64,000 nt of DNA from Candidatus Bathyarchaeota archaeon (GTDB taxonomy: Archaea > Thermoproteota > Bathyarchaeia > 40CM-2-53-6). The DNA lies in NCBI GenBank assembly GCA_005888735.1, contig VBBN01000037.1, positions 1-64,000 of the forward strand, given 5' to 3'. How positions within the stretch are numbered: position 1 is the first letter of the stretch; each line of letters starts with the position of its first letter. The notes beneath the pieces are model-generated. The model was not told where the DNA came from. It saw only the letters and a list, made by a program, of their open reading frames with translations, and did not search any database. The translations under genes and the position numbers were made by a program. This document shows, piece after piece, positions 27,640 to 36,242 of the stretch.

Positions 27640-27860
27640 TGTTCTCTCTCAAGTTTCAAAACTCGGGAATCGTACTCGGTCGTTTTTCGAGGGTGGTTTT
27701 CCGTCCGGCGGGGAGACTGGGACGATTTTTGTTGACGGGGCATGACATGGGCGAGTCTTGGTTTTGGGCACGATGGAATCTTTAGCACTTCCCTTCAGGA
27801 CGTCACGAGCATAAGTGGTCGCGGGGAGATTGCGATTCAGGGCTGGTTCTGGGCCTTGTC
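27640..27860 (+). repeat. Dispersed non-coding repeat, copy B
   Basis: It has TCAAAACTCGGGAATCGTAC, then CGGTCGTTTTTCGAGGGTGG, then GTCCGGCGGGGAGACTGGGA, then a block ending GATTGCGATTCAGGGC. It starts about 70 bp after the carbamate kinase stop and ends shortly before the DNA ligase. ORFs here are shadows. Confidence 0.7.
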
Positions 27861-27996
27861 TTCTGCCTGTCGATACTGTTTTCTTTGAGGGAGCACCTTC
27901 CCCTGACAGGGACATCCCACGGAATATTCGAGCCTCGTCGAAGTATACCTGAAGATTGGTGGGACGACTAAGCGGTTAGAGATCACCACTCTTCTT

Positions 27997-29679
27997 GTGG
28001 ACCTTCTGAGGAGAAGTCCAGTTTCTTCCATCGATAAGGTTGTTTACTTGACACAGGGCAGGCTTTACCCCAACTATCTTGGAATTGAACTGGGAATAGC
28101 TGAGAAGCTGGCGATAAAGGCGATAGCAGCTGCAACTGGGGAGGTTGAAGACAGAGTCAGCGCTGCTTACAGGAAGACGGGGGACTTGGGTACCGTCGCT
28201 GAAGACTTGTTGAGAGGAAAGGGGCAGCTTAGATTTGGCGGGGAAAGGCTCACTGTCGACGAGGTCTACGCAACATTCGACAAAATCGCGCGCTCGAGGG
28301 GCCCGGGCTCTACCGAGTCGAAAATCAAGCTGCTTACCGAGCTCCTAGCAAAGTCGACACCAGCTGAGTCCAAGTTCATCATACGCATGGCCGTAGGAAA
28401 ACTGCGGCTCGGAGTTGCGGACATGACGATTCTGGATGCTCTCGCGGTGGCGCACGGAGACGGGAAGGATTCTAGAACACTATTAGAGCGGGCCTACAAT
28501 CTCTCTTCTGACCTCGGCGTCGTTGCGACAACCCTCTTGACAGGGGGAATGAATGCGATTGAATCATTCAAAGTTACAGTGGGGAAACCGATCCGGCCAA
28601 TGTTAGCGGAGCGTCTGTCAGATCCGAGAGAGATTCTGGACAAAATGAACGGAACGGCGGCAGCCGAGTACAAGTACGACGGCCTCAGAGTCCAAGCCCA
28701 CGTTTCCCAGGAGGAAGTCACACTTTTCTCGCGGAGAATGGAAAATATTACGGATCAGTTCCCGGACGTTCAGAAGCTTCTCAAAGAGAAGCTTGCTGCA
28801 AAAGAGGCAATTGTCGAGGGAGAGGCGGTTCCCGTCGACTCGACAACAGGGGACATACAGCCATTCCAGGCCATTTCCCAACGAAGAGGCAGGAAGTACG
28901 ACTTGGAGCGGATGGTCGAAGTAATTCCGATAGCCCTTTTCCTATTTGACCTGCTCTACTTGAACGGTAGAGATTACACGCAGGATCAGTTTCTAGAACG
29001 TCGAAACACTCTCGGCGAATTAGTTGAAGGCCGGGAGAGGCTCAACCTGTCCTCTCAAATAATTGTGAACGAGGCCGGCCAGCTTGACAAGTTCATGGAG
29101 CAAGCCATTGCAGATGGCTGCGAGGGACTCATGATAAAGTCGATCGGCCCCGATTCCGCCTACAATGCCGGTGCCAGAGGGTGGAATTGGATCAAGTACA
29201 AGAGAGACTACAAGTCGGAAATGCAGGACACCGTGGACCTTGTCGTGGTGGGAGCGTTTTCAGGGCGCGGACGCAGGGGAGGCACGTATGGAGCTGTACT
29301 ATTGGCAGCGTACGATCAGAAGGATGATGTCTTTCGAACCGTATGCAAATGCGGGTCGGGCTTCAAGGACGAGGACCTTTCCAAGCTTGCCTCTCTCCTA
29401 AAGAAATATCTAATCCCGCACCGGCATGCAAGAGTTGATTCCAAGGTCGAAGCAGATGCCTGGTTTACGCCAGAACTCGTGCTCGAAGTCACAGGGGCCG
29501 AAATAACGCTCAGCCCAGTGCACACGTGCGGGATCGGAATTGTCCGTCCAGGTTCGGGTCTGGCTATAAGGTTCCCAAGATTTACGGGGAGATGGAGGGA
29601 CGACAAGTCGCCAGAGGAAGCGACAACCCAAACTGAGGTCATAGAGATGTACCAGACCCAACTTAAGAAATTGGGATAG
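27997..29679 (+). CDS. lig: ATP-dependent DNA ligase
   Basis: Archaeal replicative DNA ligase. The N-terminal DNA-binding domain is followed by the adenylation domain with catalytic Lys in AAEYKYDGLRVQAH, motif III VEGEAVPVD, motif IIIa FDLLYLNG, motif IV EGLMIKS and motif V WIKYKRDY, then the OB domain (VDLVVVGAFSGRGRRGG). It ends at about 560 residues from GTG 27997. The frame is conserved upstream of that GTG (TTKRLEITTLLVDLLRR is a family hallmark), back to about 27919, but no ATG, GTG or TTG is present there. The real start may be ACG at 27919 or an altered ATG. Confidence 0.95.
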   Translation: MDLLRRSPVSSIDKVVYLTQGRLYPNYLGIELGIAEKLAIKAIAAATGEVEDRVSAAYRKTGDLGTVAEDLLRGKGQLRFGGERLTVDEVYATFDKIARSRGPGSTESKIKLLTELLAKSTPAESKFIIRMAVGKLRLGVADMTILDALAVAHGDGKDSRTLLERAYNLSSDLGVVATTLLTGGMNAIESFKVTVGKPIRPMLAERLSDPREILDKMNGTAAAEYKYDGLRVQAHVSQEEVTLFSRRMENITDQFPDVQKLLKEKLAAKEAIVEGEAVPVDSTTGDIQPFQAISQRRGRKYDLERMVEVIPIALFLFDLLYLNGRDYTQDQFLERRNTLGELVEGRERLNLSSQIIVNEAGQLDKFMEQAIADGCEGLMIKSIGPDSAYNAGARGWNWIKYKRDYKSEMQDTVDLVVVGAFSGRGRRGGTYGAVLLAAYDQKDDVFRTVCKCGSGFKDEDLSKLASLLKKYLIPHRHARVDSKVEADAWFTPELVLEVTGAEITLSPVHTCGIGIVRPGSGLAIRFPRFTGRWRDDKSPEEATTQTEVIEMYQTQLKKLG

Positions 29680-29785
29680 GCTGCGCATATAACTAGGTCA
29701 ACCCGACCTTTCCAATTGTCTGGAAAAGGATACCAGCGAAATTCTCTGGATGCTTTGAGGGCTACCTGCAATGATTGGACGGGCG

Positions 29786-30955
29786 CTAGTCTAGCGCGCT
29801 GAGAATACGACGATATGTTTCCTCCACTGTCTCGACTCCAGTGTTGAGGAGGATACATTTTACATCGAACACGCCTATCATGTCTCGGAAAAACCGCTCC
29901 TGCCGCGAATGGTCCAGCTTAAGGAGGTAAGGGTTGTACCATGGCTCGCGTCCCAATTTGCCCCACATGTCTCTTGGACCCGCTCCAGGGCGAATCATGT
30001 ATTCGCCCTTCTTCAGAACCTCGACTGCTGCGTCCTCTCCCAAACGGGCTTCAGCCGGGCTGGTTTCATCTCTCTGCAAGAGAACAAGCAGTTTGATTTT
30101 CGCCTCGTCCGCTATCTTCGATGGACCAAGTAGGTTCTGCCGCGGCACTAGGGCTCTGCTGTTTCCGAAGGCGTAGTAACACCATTCCATTCCCTCGTCG
30201 AAAACACAAGTACCTCGATTAAGTCGGCAACCAGTCGAGCCTTCAGTGAATTCACAGTCATTCTTCCTCACAACTACATTCTCACACTTACTTTCGTCGA
30301 ATGTCTTTCTTAGCCATGACTTTGTGAGCTGTGTCTCGGTTCTCATGTAGAGACTCTTTTCGGGCTGACGGCCAATCAAATAGCCGAGCCTACGTCCCTC
30401 ATTATGGTCGATGTAGACCCAATCATCTCCCACAATTCGGCCATCCGAGAGCTCCATTAGTTTGAAGGACTGTGTCGTCTTGCCCGTCCCTGTGGGCGCT
30501 ACAATGATGACTCCTTTACCGTTCACGTCTACACACGCGCCATGTATCGAGTGAGTGTTTCGCTTGTCTTCAAGAACCGCCGCTGCCATACCCAGTGCCC
30601 AGCTCTTGCACTGCCCATAATATTCCGTGTTGAAGAAGACGGACTCGTTTGTTTCCGGGCAGTAGTACGCCGACGGTTCTACACCATTCACGCCGAATGC
30701 GGAAAAAATACGCGCATCGGGGGGCCGCTCGGGATCGGCGTCCCACCAGTTGAGTTTCCAGAAATCATATTGGTGTTTGCTATTTCCCCAGAATTCGACC
30801 GTGACACTGTTTAGGTTTGCCTTTGAGCGATACGAGGCTCCTGCGGCGAGTTGCTTTTCTGCTGTCGCGCGGAGCTCTGAGAATCGTGCCTTTGTTACGG
30901 TCTTGTCGCTTTTCACACGAGAGGTTGAGGAAGTGAGGTAGTTGTGAAGTCTCAC
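29786..30955 (-). CDS. HPr-kinase/PEPCK-like P-loop ATPase
   Basis: A 389-residue protein. It has a P-loop GVIIVAPTGTGKTT and then GRIVGDDWVYID, the order seen in HPr kinase/phosphorylase and ATP-dependent PEPCK. The surrounding sequence (MAAAVLEDKRNTHSIHGACV) is also typical of archaeal and chloroflexi HprK-like proteins of unknown substrate. No HPr is expected in this organism. It would begin with GTG directly after the agmatinase gene if the agmatinase frame is corrected (3-nt gap), suggesting co-transcription. Confidence 0.75.
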   Translation of the reverse strand: MRLHNYLTSSTSRVKSDKTVTKARFSELRATAEKQLAAGASYRSKANLNSVTVEFWGNSKHQYDFWKLNWWDADPERPPDARIFSAFGVNGVEPSAYYCPETNESVFFNTEYYGQCKSWALGMAAAVLEDKRNTHSIHGACVDVNGKGVIIVAPTGTGKTTQSFKLMELSDGRIVGDDWVYIDHNEGRRLGYLIGRQPEKSLYMRTETQLTKSWLRKTFDESKCENVVVRKNDCEFTEGSTGCRLNRGTCVFDEGMEWCYYAFGNSRALVPRQNLLGPSKIADEAKIKLLVLLQRDETSPAEARLGEDAAVEVLKKGEYMIRPGAGPRDMWGKLGREPWYNPYLLKLDHSRQERFFRDMIGVFDVKCILLNTGVETVEETYRRILSALD

Positions 30956-30958
30956 CGG

Positions 30959-31805
30959 CTAAACGCTCCCCGACGAAAGAGCGGCAATGGCCTCGAATAT
31001 GAGGTGACACTTCTACTAGGTCGAATCCAACGAGGCTCTTCAGGATTGACGAGCGGAGAAGTGTTAGGAGTTCGTCGGTTGAAAGTCCGTCAGGCTCAGG
31101 ATTTCCAACTCCCGGAGCATAGGCCGGGTCCAACACATCAATGTCCACGGTGACGTAGCAGCTGTGGAATTGAGAGAGGAACTTCGAGATCCTCGCACAC
31201 GTCTTCTCGAGCCCTGCCTTCCGTATGTCCTGCGGGGTCATTATTTCTACATCCGAACTTTTCGCGAAGTCCAGCTCTGGCTTGGAAAAGGCCCGAATGC
31301 CCACCTCCATCAAGTGGTTTGGACCGAGATGTTCGACGACACGTCGCATGAAAGTAGCGTGCGACAGTTTCTCACCTAGAAACTCGTCCCTCAAATCCAT
31401 ATGCGCATCGAAGCTGATGACACCTAGGTCTTCAGGAATCGCGTCAACAGATGCTTTGGTTATCGAGTGTTCGCCTCCAAGCATAATCGGCACCTTCTTT
31501 GCACCATAAATTTCCGAGACAACGGCCGACACTCTTTCAAGAGTGCCGTCGAGCGACTCAAGAATATCAACGTCTCCCATATCATGCACTGGAATCTTCT
31601 CAAGATCAACATTGGACCTAACGCTGTAAAGCTCAAGGTTGGCGGAAACATCCCTGATTGCACCAGGAGCGAATCGCGACCCCGAGCGGTAGGTGCTCGT
31701 CTTGTCGTATGGAACACCGAATACGACGAAACGTGACTTTGCCAGTGGGGCAGAAATGCCGGTGAAAGGTGACCTGGCGGAGACGAATAGTTGACCGCGG
31801 CTCAA
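30959..31805 (-). CDS. Agmatinase/arginase-family ureohydrolase, 3' frameshift likely
   Basis: A binuclear-manganese ureohydrolase with all metal motifs: MLGGEHSIT, VISFDAHMDLRDEF and VTVDIDVLDPAYAPG (a G-N-P-E-P-D-G substrate loop follows). It would hydrolyse agmatine to putrescine and urea or act on a related guanidino compound. After FDLVEVSPH the tracked frame runs 70 residues into the next gene with no family similarity. A one-base shift gives FEAIAALSSGSV and a stop at 30959, right before the GTG of the next gene, so I ended the call there. The tracked ORF ends at 30780. Confidence 0.85.
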
Positions 31806-31878
31806 ATCTAAGCCATTTCATCTGAATGATGAGTTGTAAACCTTATTTCAGGAGGAATGAGCGCGGTATGAACTCGAC

Positions 31879-32292
31879 ATGTCAACGAAGGGACCTGATC
31901 TGGAAGGGAAGGAGGAGAGTTCGTCAGGCATAAGGCCAGTTGGCTTATCCTTCTCGTCCGCATTTCTTGCCATCACTGGAGTCTATTATCTCGTCTATCC
32001 AATCTTGGCTTCTGATACGACCCTTCTATATCTAACTGGGCCCATCAGCGTCCTCTCGCTCCTCGGAAGTTACGGGATTTGGAGAACCGTCCGTTGGGGC
32101 CTCTGGCTCGGGCTTCTCTCTCCCCCGCTTCAACTAGTCGCGACATCCAGCGCTTTAGCGGTTGTGGTTCAGCCTCCGTATTCGTTGACAGACCCTATCG
32201 TGATAGGGTTCATCGCCTCGCTTGCTGTTCTGATTCTACTGTCTATCCTTTCATTCCTTATGGTCTTGGACAGACGACGGAGCTTTGCGTAG
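31879..32292 (+). CDS. Four-helix membrane protein
   Basis: A 137-residue protein: a short charged N-terminus, then about four hydrophobic helices (AFLAITGVYYLVYPIL, LYLTGPISVLSLLGSYGIW, WLGLLSPPLQLVATSSALAVVV and IVIGFIASLAVLILLSILSFLMV). No enzyme motif; function unknown. The 3' end overlaps that of topA by 42 bp, convergent. Confidence 0.7.
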   Translation: MSTKGPDLEGKEESSSGIRPVGLSFSSAFLAITGVYYLVYPILASDTTLLYLTGPISVLSLLGSYGIWRTVRWGLWLGLLSPPLQLVATSSALAVVVQPPYSLTDPIVIGFIASLAVLILLSILSFLMVLDRRRSFA

Positions 32293-34434
32293 AATCGCGA
32301 TAGCCGAACGGGGCTCAGCCGCAGGATCGGCCATGGGAGTCAGTTCCTTGAGGCGAGTCATCCGGACTCTGTTTACATAACAACGCGCACACGAGATCAT
32401 CTTCCTGTACCCCTTCGATCTGGTAAGGACCAGTTGGAATCCACAAGCGGAGCACTTTTGATGTAGTAAGGTCAGTTTTCCGAACTGGGGAAGGGGTAGA
32501 CTGAAACTGCATCCTTTTTCCAATCTTCCAGTGCAGCCGATGAATCTCTTCCTGGATTGCCTGCTGCGTACTATCTTCAAAGCTGACCCGCATTGAGGGC
32601 ATGGAGACATGAGGGTTCTGTCGAGTGACGTTTGTGCAGCTACTGTCCGACACAGCTGAGATCCAACGTCATCTTCCGCTATCACAAGATCTCTCATGAC
32701 AGATCGGAACTGACTCAAGGTTTCGAGCAAAACATTCACGCGCGTTCGCGACTCTTCTTGGATTTCTGTCAAGAGCTCCTCGAGTTTCGCGGTAAAGCCG
32801 GGGTCGAGTATTAACGGACAGTGTCTTGCTAGGATCCTCGAAATCTCAATCGCTAGAGGCGTCGCTTCAATTCGTGATTTCTTGATGTAGCCACGCTTGT
32901 AGAGAGTGTCAATTGTCTCAGCTCGCGTCGCCTTCGTTCCGATATGTGCCTGTTCCATTCTCCTTAGAAGACTGTTTGAGTTGTAGCGAGGAGGAGGTTC
33001 AACGAACTTCTCTGTTGCCGCGATCTTCTTGAGCTGAACTCTCTCTCCTCCCTTCAGATCTGGTAGCTCTTGCGAGTACTCTCTTGAGTAAGGTGCGTAG
33101 AACTCTGTCCATCCGGCGTTCAGTACGCGAGACGCCTTTGTGAGAAAACTGTGTGGCCCGTGCTTCAAAGTCATCGTTGACAATGTTCTAAGGCTCGGTT
33201 CCCCGAATACCGCCATGAACCTTCGAACTATCAAGTCGTAGAGGTTTTTTTCGGGGTCGGTAAGGAACGACTTAGGCGGTTCGCCGGTTGGATAGATTGC
33301 AGGATGCGCAGGGTCATCTTTCGGACCTTGTTGGGGAGTTAGTCTCTCGGAGATCAGAATCTTGCCTGCGAGTCGGGAATATTCATTTTGTTGCGAGAGT
33401 TGATGCAGAATTTCCCTGTATCCCAGATCCCTTGGAAGTTTCTGACTTGACGTCCTAGGATAGGACACCACTGCACCGAGGTAAAGCCGCTCTGCCACCG
33501 CCAAGGTCTTTGATGGAGAATAGTGAAAGTGGCGAAACGCCTCTGCTTGTAAGCTTGGGAGGTCGAACGGGTTAGGCGGAAGTTGGTGGAACTCCCGGGT
33601 TTCTACGCTCTCGACCTCTAGGTCCTGTCCTTCGCAATCTCTGACGACCTGTAACGCTTCGGATGAGGTTGGGACTCTGGGTTTAGCGTATTCAAGAGTG
33701 TATTCTTTGCCCTCGCTCTCTATGATGGCGTCGATGGTCCAATAGGGGGTTGGAACGAAACTCTCGATTTCCAACTCACGCTCAACCACGAAATTGAGTG
33801 TTGGGCCTTGCACTCGTCCTGTGCTGAGCGCAGCGTAGCTTCGGCGCTGTTTGAGTGTGGATTCTGTCAGGGCACGTGACAGGTTTATTCCATAAAGCCA
33901 GTCCAGTTCATGGCGACACCGTCCGGCTTCTGCCACAGAGGAATCTAGGCGTGGCGATAGGTTTCTGTAGGCCTCTCTTAATTCTCGGTCTGTCATCGTG
34001 CTAAACTTCATCCTACTTGCCTTCCTGTCTGCCCCATGGCATGCATAACGTAGAATCGTCAGGCCGATGAGAGATCCTTCAATGTCGTAATCGCACGCGT
34101 TAACGTAGCGGTCGGCGTTCTCAGCCAACGAACCAATTGCGGCAATCCATTTTGCTAGCCTCGTCGAGCGACGCTCCACTTGGCTCTTGGCTTTCCAATT
34201 GAAATCCCACACTGGGTATGTGTTTCTCAGAACTTTGCCTTTTGTGCCAACCGAGTAAAGATGGCCAATTGCTGAGCAGACTACAACGGAACCCTGCCTC
34301 GTAGTGCATTCGAAGAAAGTCACTCCCCCGTGCATTTCTCTTTTGGAAGGGGAAGCTTCCTCGTCTAAAGCTGCAGCCACTCTCGCCGCGGCACTAGGTT
34401 TCTCACAAAGAACTAGAGTCCTCGTTCGCTTCAC
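32251..34434 (-). CDS. topA: DNA topoisomerase I, type IA
   Basis: A protein of about 727 residues. The Toprim domain begins at the start (LVLCEKPSAAARVAAAL) and has the D-x-D-x-E metal motif in NACDYDIEG. The active-site tyrosine is in AVVSYPRTSSQK (about residue 322), and two C4 zinc fingers (CPQCG...CTG...C, CSACG...CARC) lie at the C-terminus. It relaxes negatively supercoiled DNA by cutting one strand. The ORF track starts at 34551, but a GTG at 34434 overlaps the stop of the upstream small zinc gene (GTGA) and fits the family N-terminus, so I chose it; this implies translational coupling. Confidence 0.93.
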   Translation of the reverse strand: MKRTRTLVLCEKPSAAARVAAALDEEASPSKREMHGGVTFFECTTRQGSVVVCSAIGHLYSVGTKGKVLRNTYPVWDFNWKAKSQVERRSTRLAKWIAAIGSLAENADRYVNACDYDIEGSLIGLTILRYACHGADRKASRMKFSTMTDRELREAYRNLSPRLDSSVAEAGRCRHELDWLYGINLSRALTESTLKQRRSYAALSTGRVQGPTLNFVVERELEIESFVPTPYWTIDAIIESEGKEYTLEYAKPRVPTSSEALQVVRDCEGQDLEVESVETREFHQLPPNPFDLPSLQAEAFRHFHYSPSKTLAVAERLYLGAVVSYPRTSSQKLPRDLGYREILHQLSQQNEYSRLAGKILISERLTPQQGPKDDPAHPAIYPTGEPPKSFLTDPEKNLYDLIVRRFMAVFGEPSLRTLSTMTLKHGPHSFLTKASRVLNAGWTEFYAPYSREYSQELPDLKGGERVQLKKIAATEKFVEPPPRYNSNSLLRRMEQAHIGTKATRAETIDTLYKRGYIKKSRIEATPLAIEISRILARHCPLILDPGFTAKLEELLTEIQEESRTRVNVLLETLSQFRSVMRDLVIAEDDVGSQLCRTVAAQTSLDRTLMSPCPQCGSALKIVRSRQSRKRFIGCTGRLEKGCSFSLPLPQFGKLTLLHQKCSACGFQLVLTRSKGYRKMISCARCYVNRVRMTRLKELTPMADPAAEPRSAIAILRKAPSSVQDHKE

Positions 34435-34670
34435 CTCTCTTGGCGCAGGAGAAACTTGGCCACCTCTCTTGTCCGAGTGCCGGCTTGCGGGAGTTTGGAC
34501 AACTTCTCGATAAATCGGGGATAAGTCAGGTTGCCATACGCGAGCTTCCACACGGAGAATGCAGATCGGATGTTTGCAGATGCTTTCTCATGGGGAGCGC
34601 AGTACATATCCTCGCTGGTGGCTGCTTCGAACCCACAGATAGGACAGTCTGTGCTCGACTTCTTGGACAA
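34431..34670 (-). CDS. Small zinc-binding protein coupled to topA
   Basis: A 79-residue protein with CPICGFEA at the N-terminus and YCAPHEKAS a little later, a C-x-x-C...C-x-x-H zinc site, followed by a helical part (FSVWKLAYGNLTYPRFIEKL). Its TGA overlaps the GTG of topA, so it is the first gene of a topA transcript. Short zinc-knuckle proteins next to topA are plausible cofactors for nucleic acid work, but no function is known. Confidence 0.75.
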   Translation of the reverse strand: MSKKSSTDCPICGFEAATSEDMYCAPHEKASANIRSAFSVWKLAYGNLTYPRFIEKLSKLPQAGTRTREVAKFLLRQER

Positions 34671-34834
34671 GCTGGCTTTCGGGATTGCTCCCCTTATGCC
34701 TGGTATAAATGGAAGACCTGGGTGACGCCTAAATTCTAAATAAGGTTCTGTCCACGGTGACTTAGTGAGCCGAAGACAAAACCTTTCCGATCAGGTCGGA
34801 CAGGTTCCGAGGGGTTTTGCTCGAGCCTATTCTT

Positions 34835-34858
34835 CTCGTATATCGAAAGATATACGAG
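34835..34858. repeat. Perfect 10-bp hairpin with GAAA tetraloop
   Basis: CTCGTATATC-GAAA-GATATACGAG. A GNRA tetraloop closes a perfect stem, and this is very unlikely by chance. It lies between two divergently transcribed genes, about 80 bp before the apgM TATA box and 165 bp before the topA operon. It may be a structured 5' leader element, a terminator, or a small RNA fragment. Confidence 0.65.
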
Positions 34859-34935
34859 GGTTAGGTGGATGTTGAGAAATCGAGGGCCGCGTTCTCAGCC
34901 TCCTTTTGACATGTTTTCAGCTGGGAATCCAAGGT

Positions 34936-34945
34936 TTCATATACT
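34936..34945 (+). promoter_or_regulatory. Putative TATA box for apgM
   Basis: TTTCATATAC sits about 35-40 bp before a TTG at 34977 that begins the conserved N-terminus (VDKRAVLLVIDGMADRP). The spacing suits a short-leader transcript. Confidence 0.4.
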
Positions 34946-34976
34946 GTACGCCATAGAACCGCCGTCGGATGCACTG

Positions 34977-36192
34977 TTGGTAGACAAGAGAGCCGTGCTG
35001 TTAGTGATCGACGGTATGGCCGACCGCCCGCTTATCGACCATGACTACAAGACCCCCCTCGAATACGCAAATACTCCCAACATGGATAGGCTCGCAAAGG
35101 TTGGTTGTCAGACCAGGGAGCGACGTGGCAAGCCTTGCCCTACTTGGATACGACCCATACCGCTACTATACTGGGCGAGGCGCACTGGAAGCCATTGGGG
35201 CGGGAATAGAACTCAGGGAAGGAGATGTGGCTTTCCGATGCAACCTCGCAACCGTCGACGATGATTTCCGAGTGGTAGATCGGAGAGCTGGACGAATCAG
35301 AAAGGGCGTGAATAAACTGGCAAAGGCAGTGGACGCCATCAAGGTCGAAAGTGTCCCGGGCGTCAAGACGATTTTCAAAGCGACAGTGGATCACAGGGGA
35401 GTTCTAGTTTTAAGGGGAGAGAAACTCTCCAGGAACGTCTCCGATGTCGATCCCAGAGAGGAAGGTCTGAAAATCGGAATTGCGAGAGCCACAGACGGAA
35501 GCGAGGGAGGAAAGCGGACTGCAGCTGCGGTAAACGAGTTTGTCAAACGTTCTCACGAGGCTTTACGTGAGCATCCTCTCAATCAGGAGAGAGCCAACGA
35601 TGGGGAAAAAGTGGCCAACATAGTTCTTACAAGGGGAGCTGGTACTCTGCCCGCTCTTCCAAGTTTCAAATCGCTTTACGATCTTCGGGGGGCGTGTGTT
35701 ACCGGGACTGCATTGGTTAAGGGGCTCGCCACGGCGGCCGGAATGGAGGTGATGGATGTGAAAGGGGCCTCTGGAGGTCTCAAGACTGATTACGAGGCAA
35801 AAGCGAAGGCCGCCATTGAGGGCTCAAAGGAGAGAAACTTCATCCTTCTACACATCAAAGCCCCGGACATTGCTGGACACGACGGAGACTTCAAGGCAAA
35901 AGTGCGCTCTCTTGAGGAAGCCGATGTTCTTGTTGGGCAAATAATTGACGAGATCGACATAGGTCTAAACTACGTTGCCCTCACGGCCGATCACGCCACC
36001 CCGGTCGGCTACGCGACCCACACGGCTGACCCAGTTCCGATTGTTATTGGGGGACCGGATGTCCAGGCCAGCAGGCTTTCAAAATTCAGCGAGGCAAACG
36101 CTATGAGGGGGAACCTTGGGAGAATCAGAGGAGTCAACCTGATGCCGATCATTACTGACATGGTTGGCAGAAGCCGTCTGTACGGCTCCTAG
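34977..36192 (+). CDS. apgM: Cofactor-independent phosphoglycerate mutase, archaeal type; frameshifted
   Basis: An enzyme that interconverts 3- and 2-phosphoglycerate in glycolysis and gluconeogenesis. The N-terminal part VLLVIDGMADRPL (metal Asp) and LEYANTPNMDRLA lie in one frame (tracked from 34869). The rest, from PGSDVASLALLGYDPYRYYTG (the catalytic Ser in P-G-S-D) through APDIAGHDGD and LTADHATPVGYATHTADP, lies in another (tracked from 35041). About ten residues expected between L-A and P-G-S-D are missing and the frame changes near 35100. Without a fix the product would be inactive; an indel error in the sequence is the simpler explanation. Start TTG 34977 is inferred from the TATA box. 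Confidence 0.85.
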
Positions 36193-36242
36193 AGCCAAGA
36201 CGCATCTTTCCAGCCCGATTCGTTCGCTGGACAATTGGTGGA

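Noticed and set aside
27585-27915. Overlapping minus ORFs over repeat copy B
   Set aside because: They exist only because the repeat has few stops; other repeat copies do not preserve the frame.
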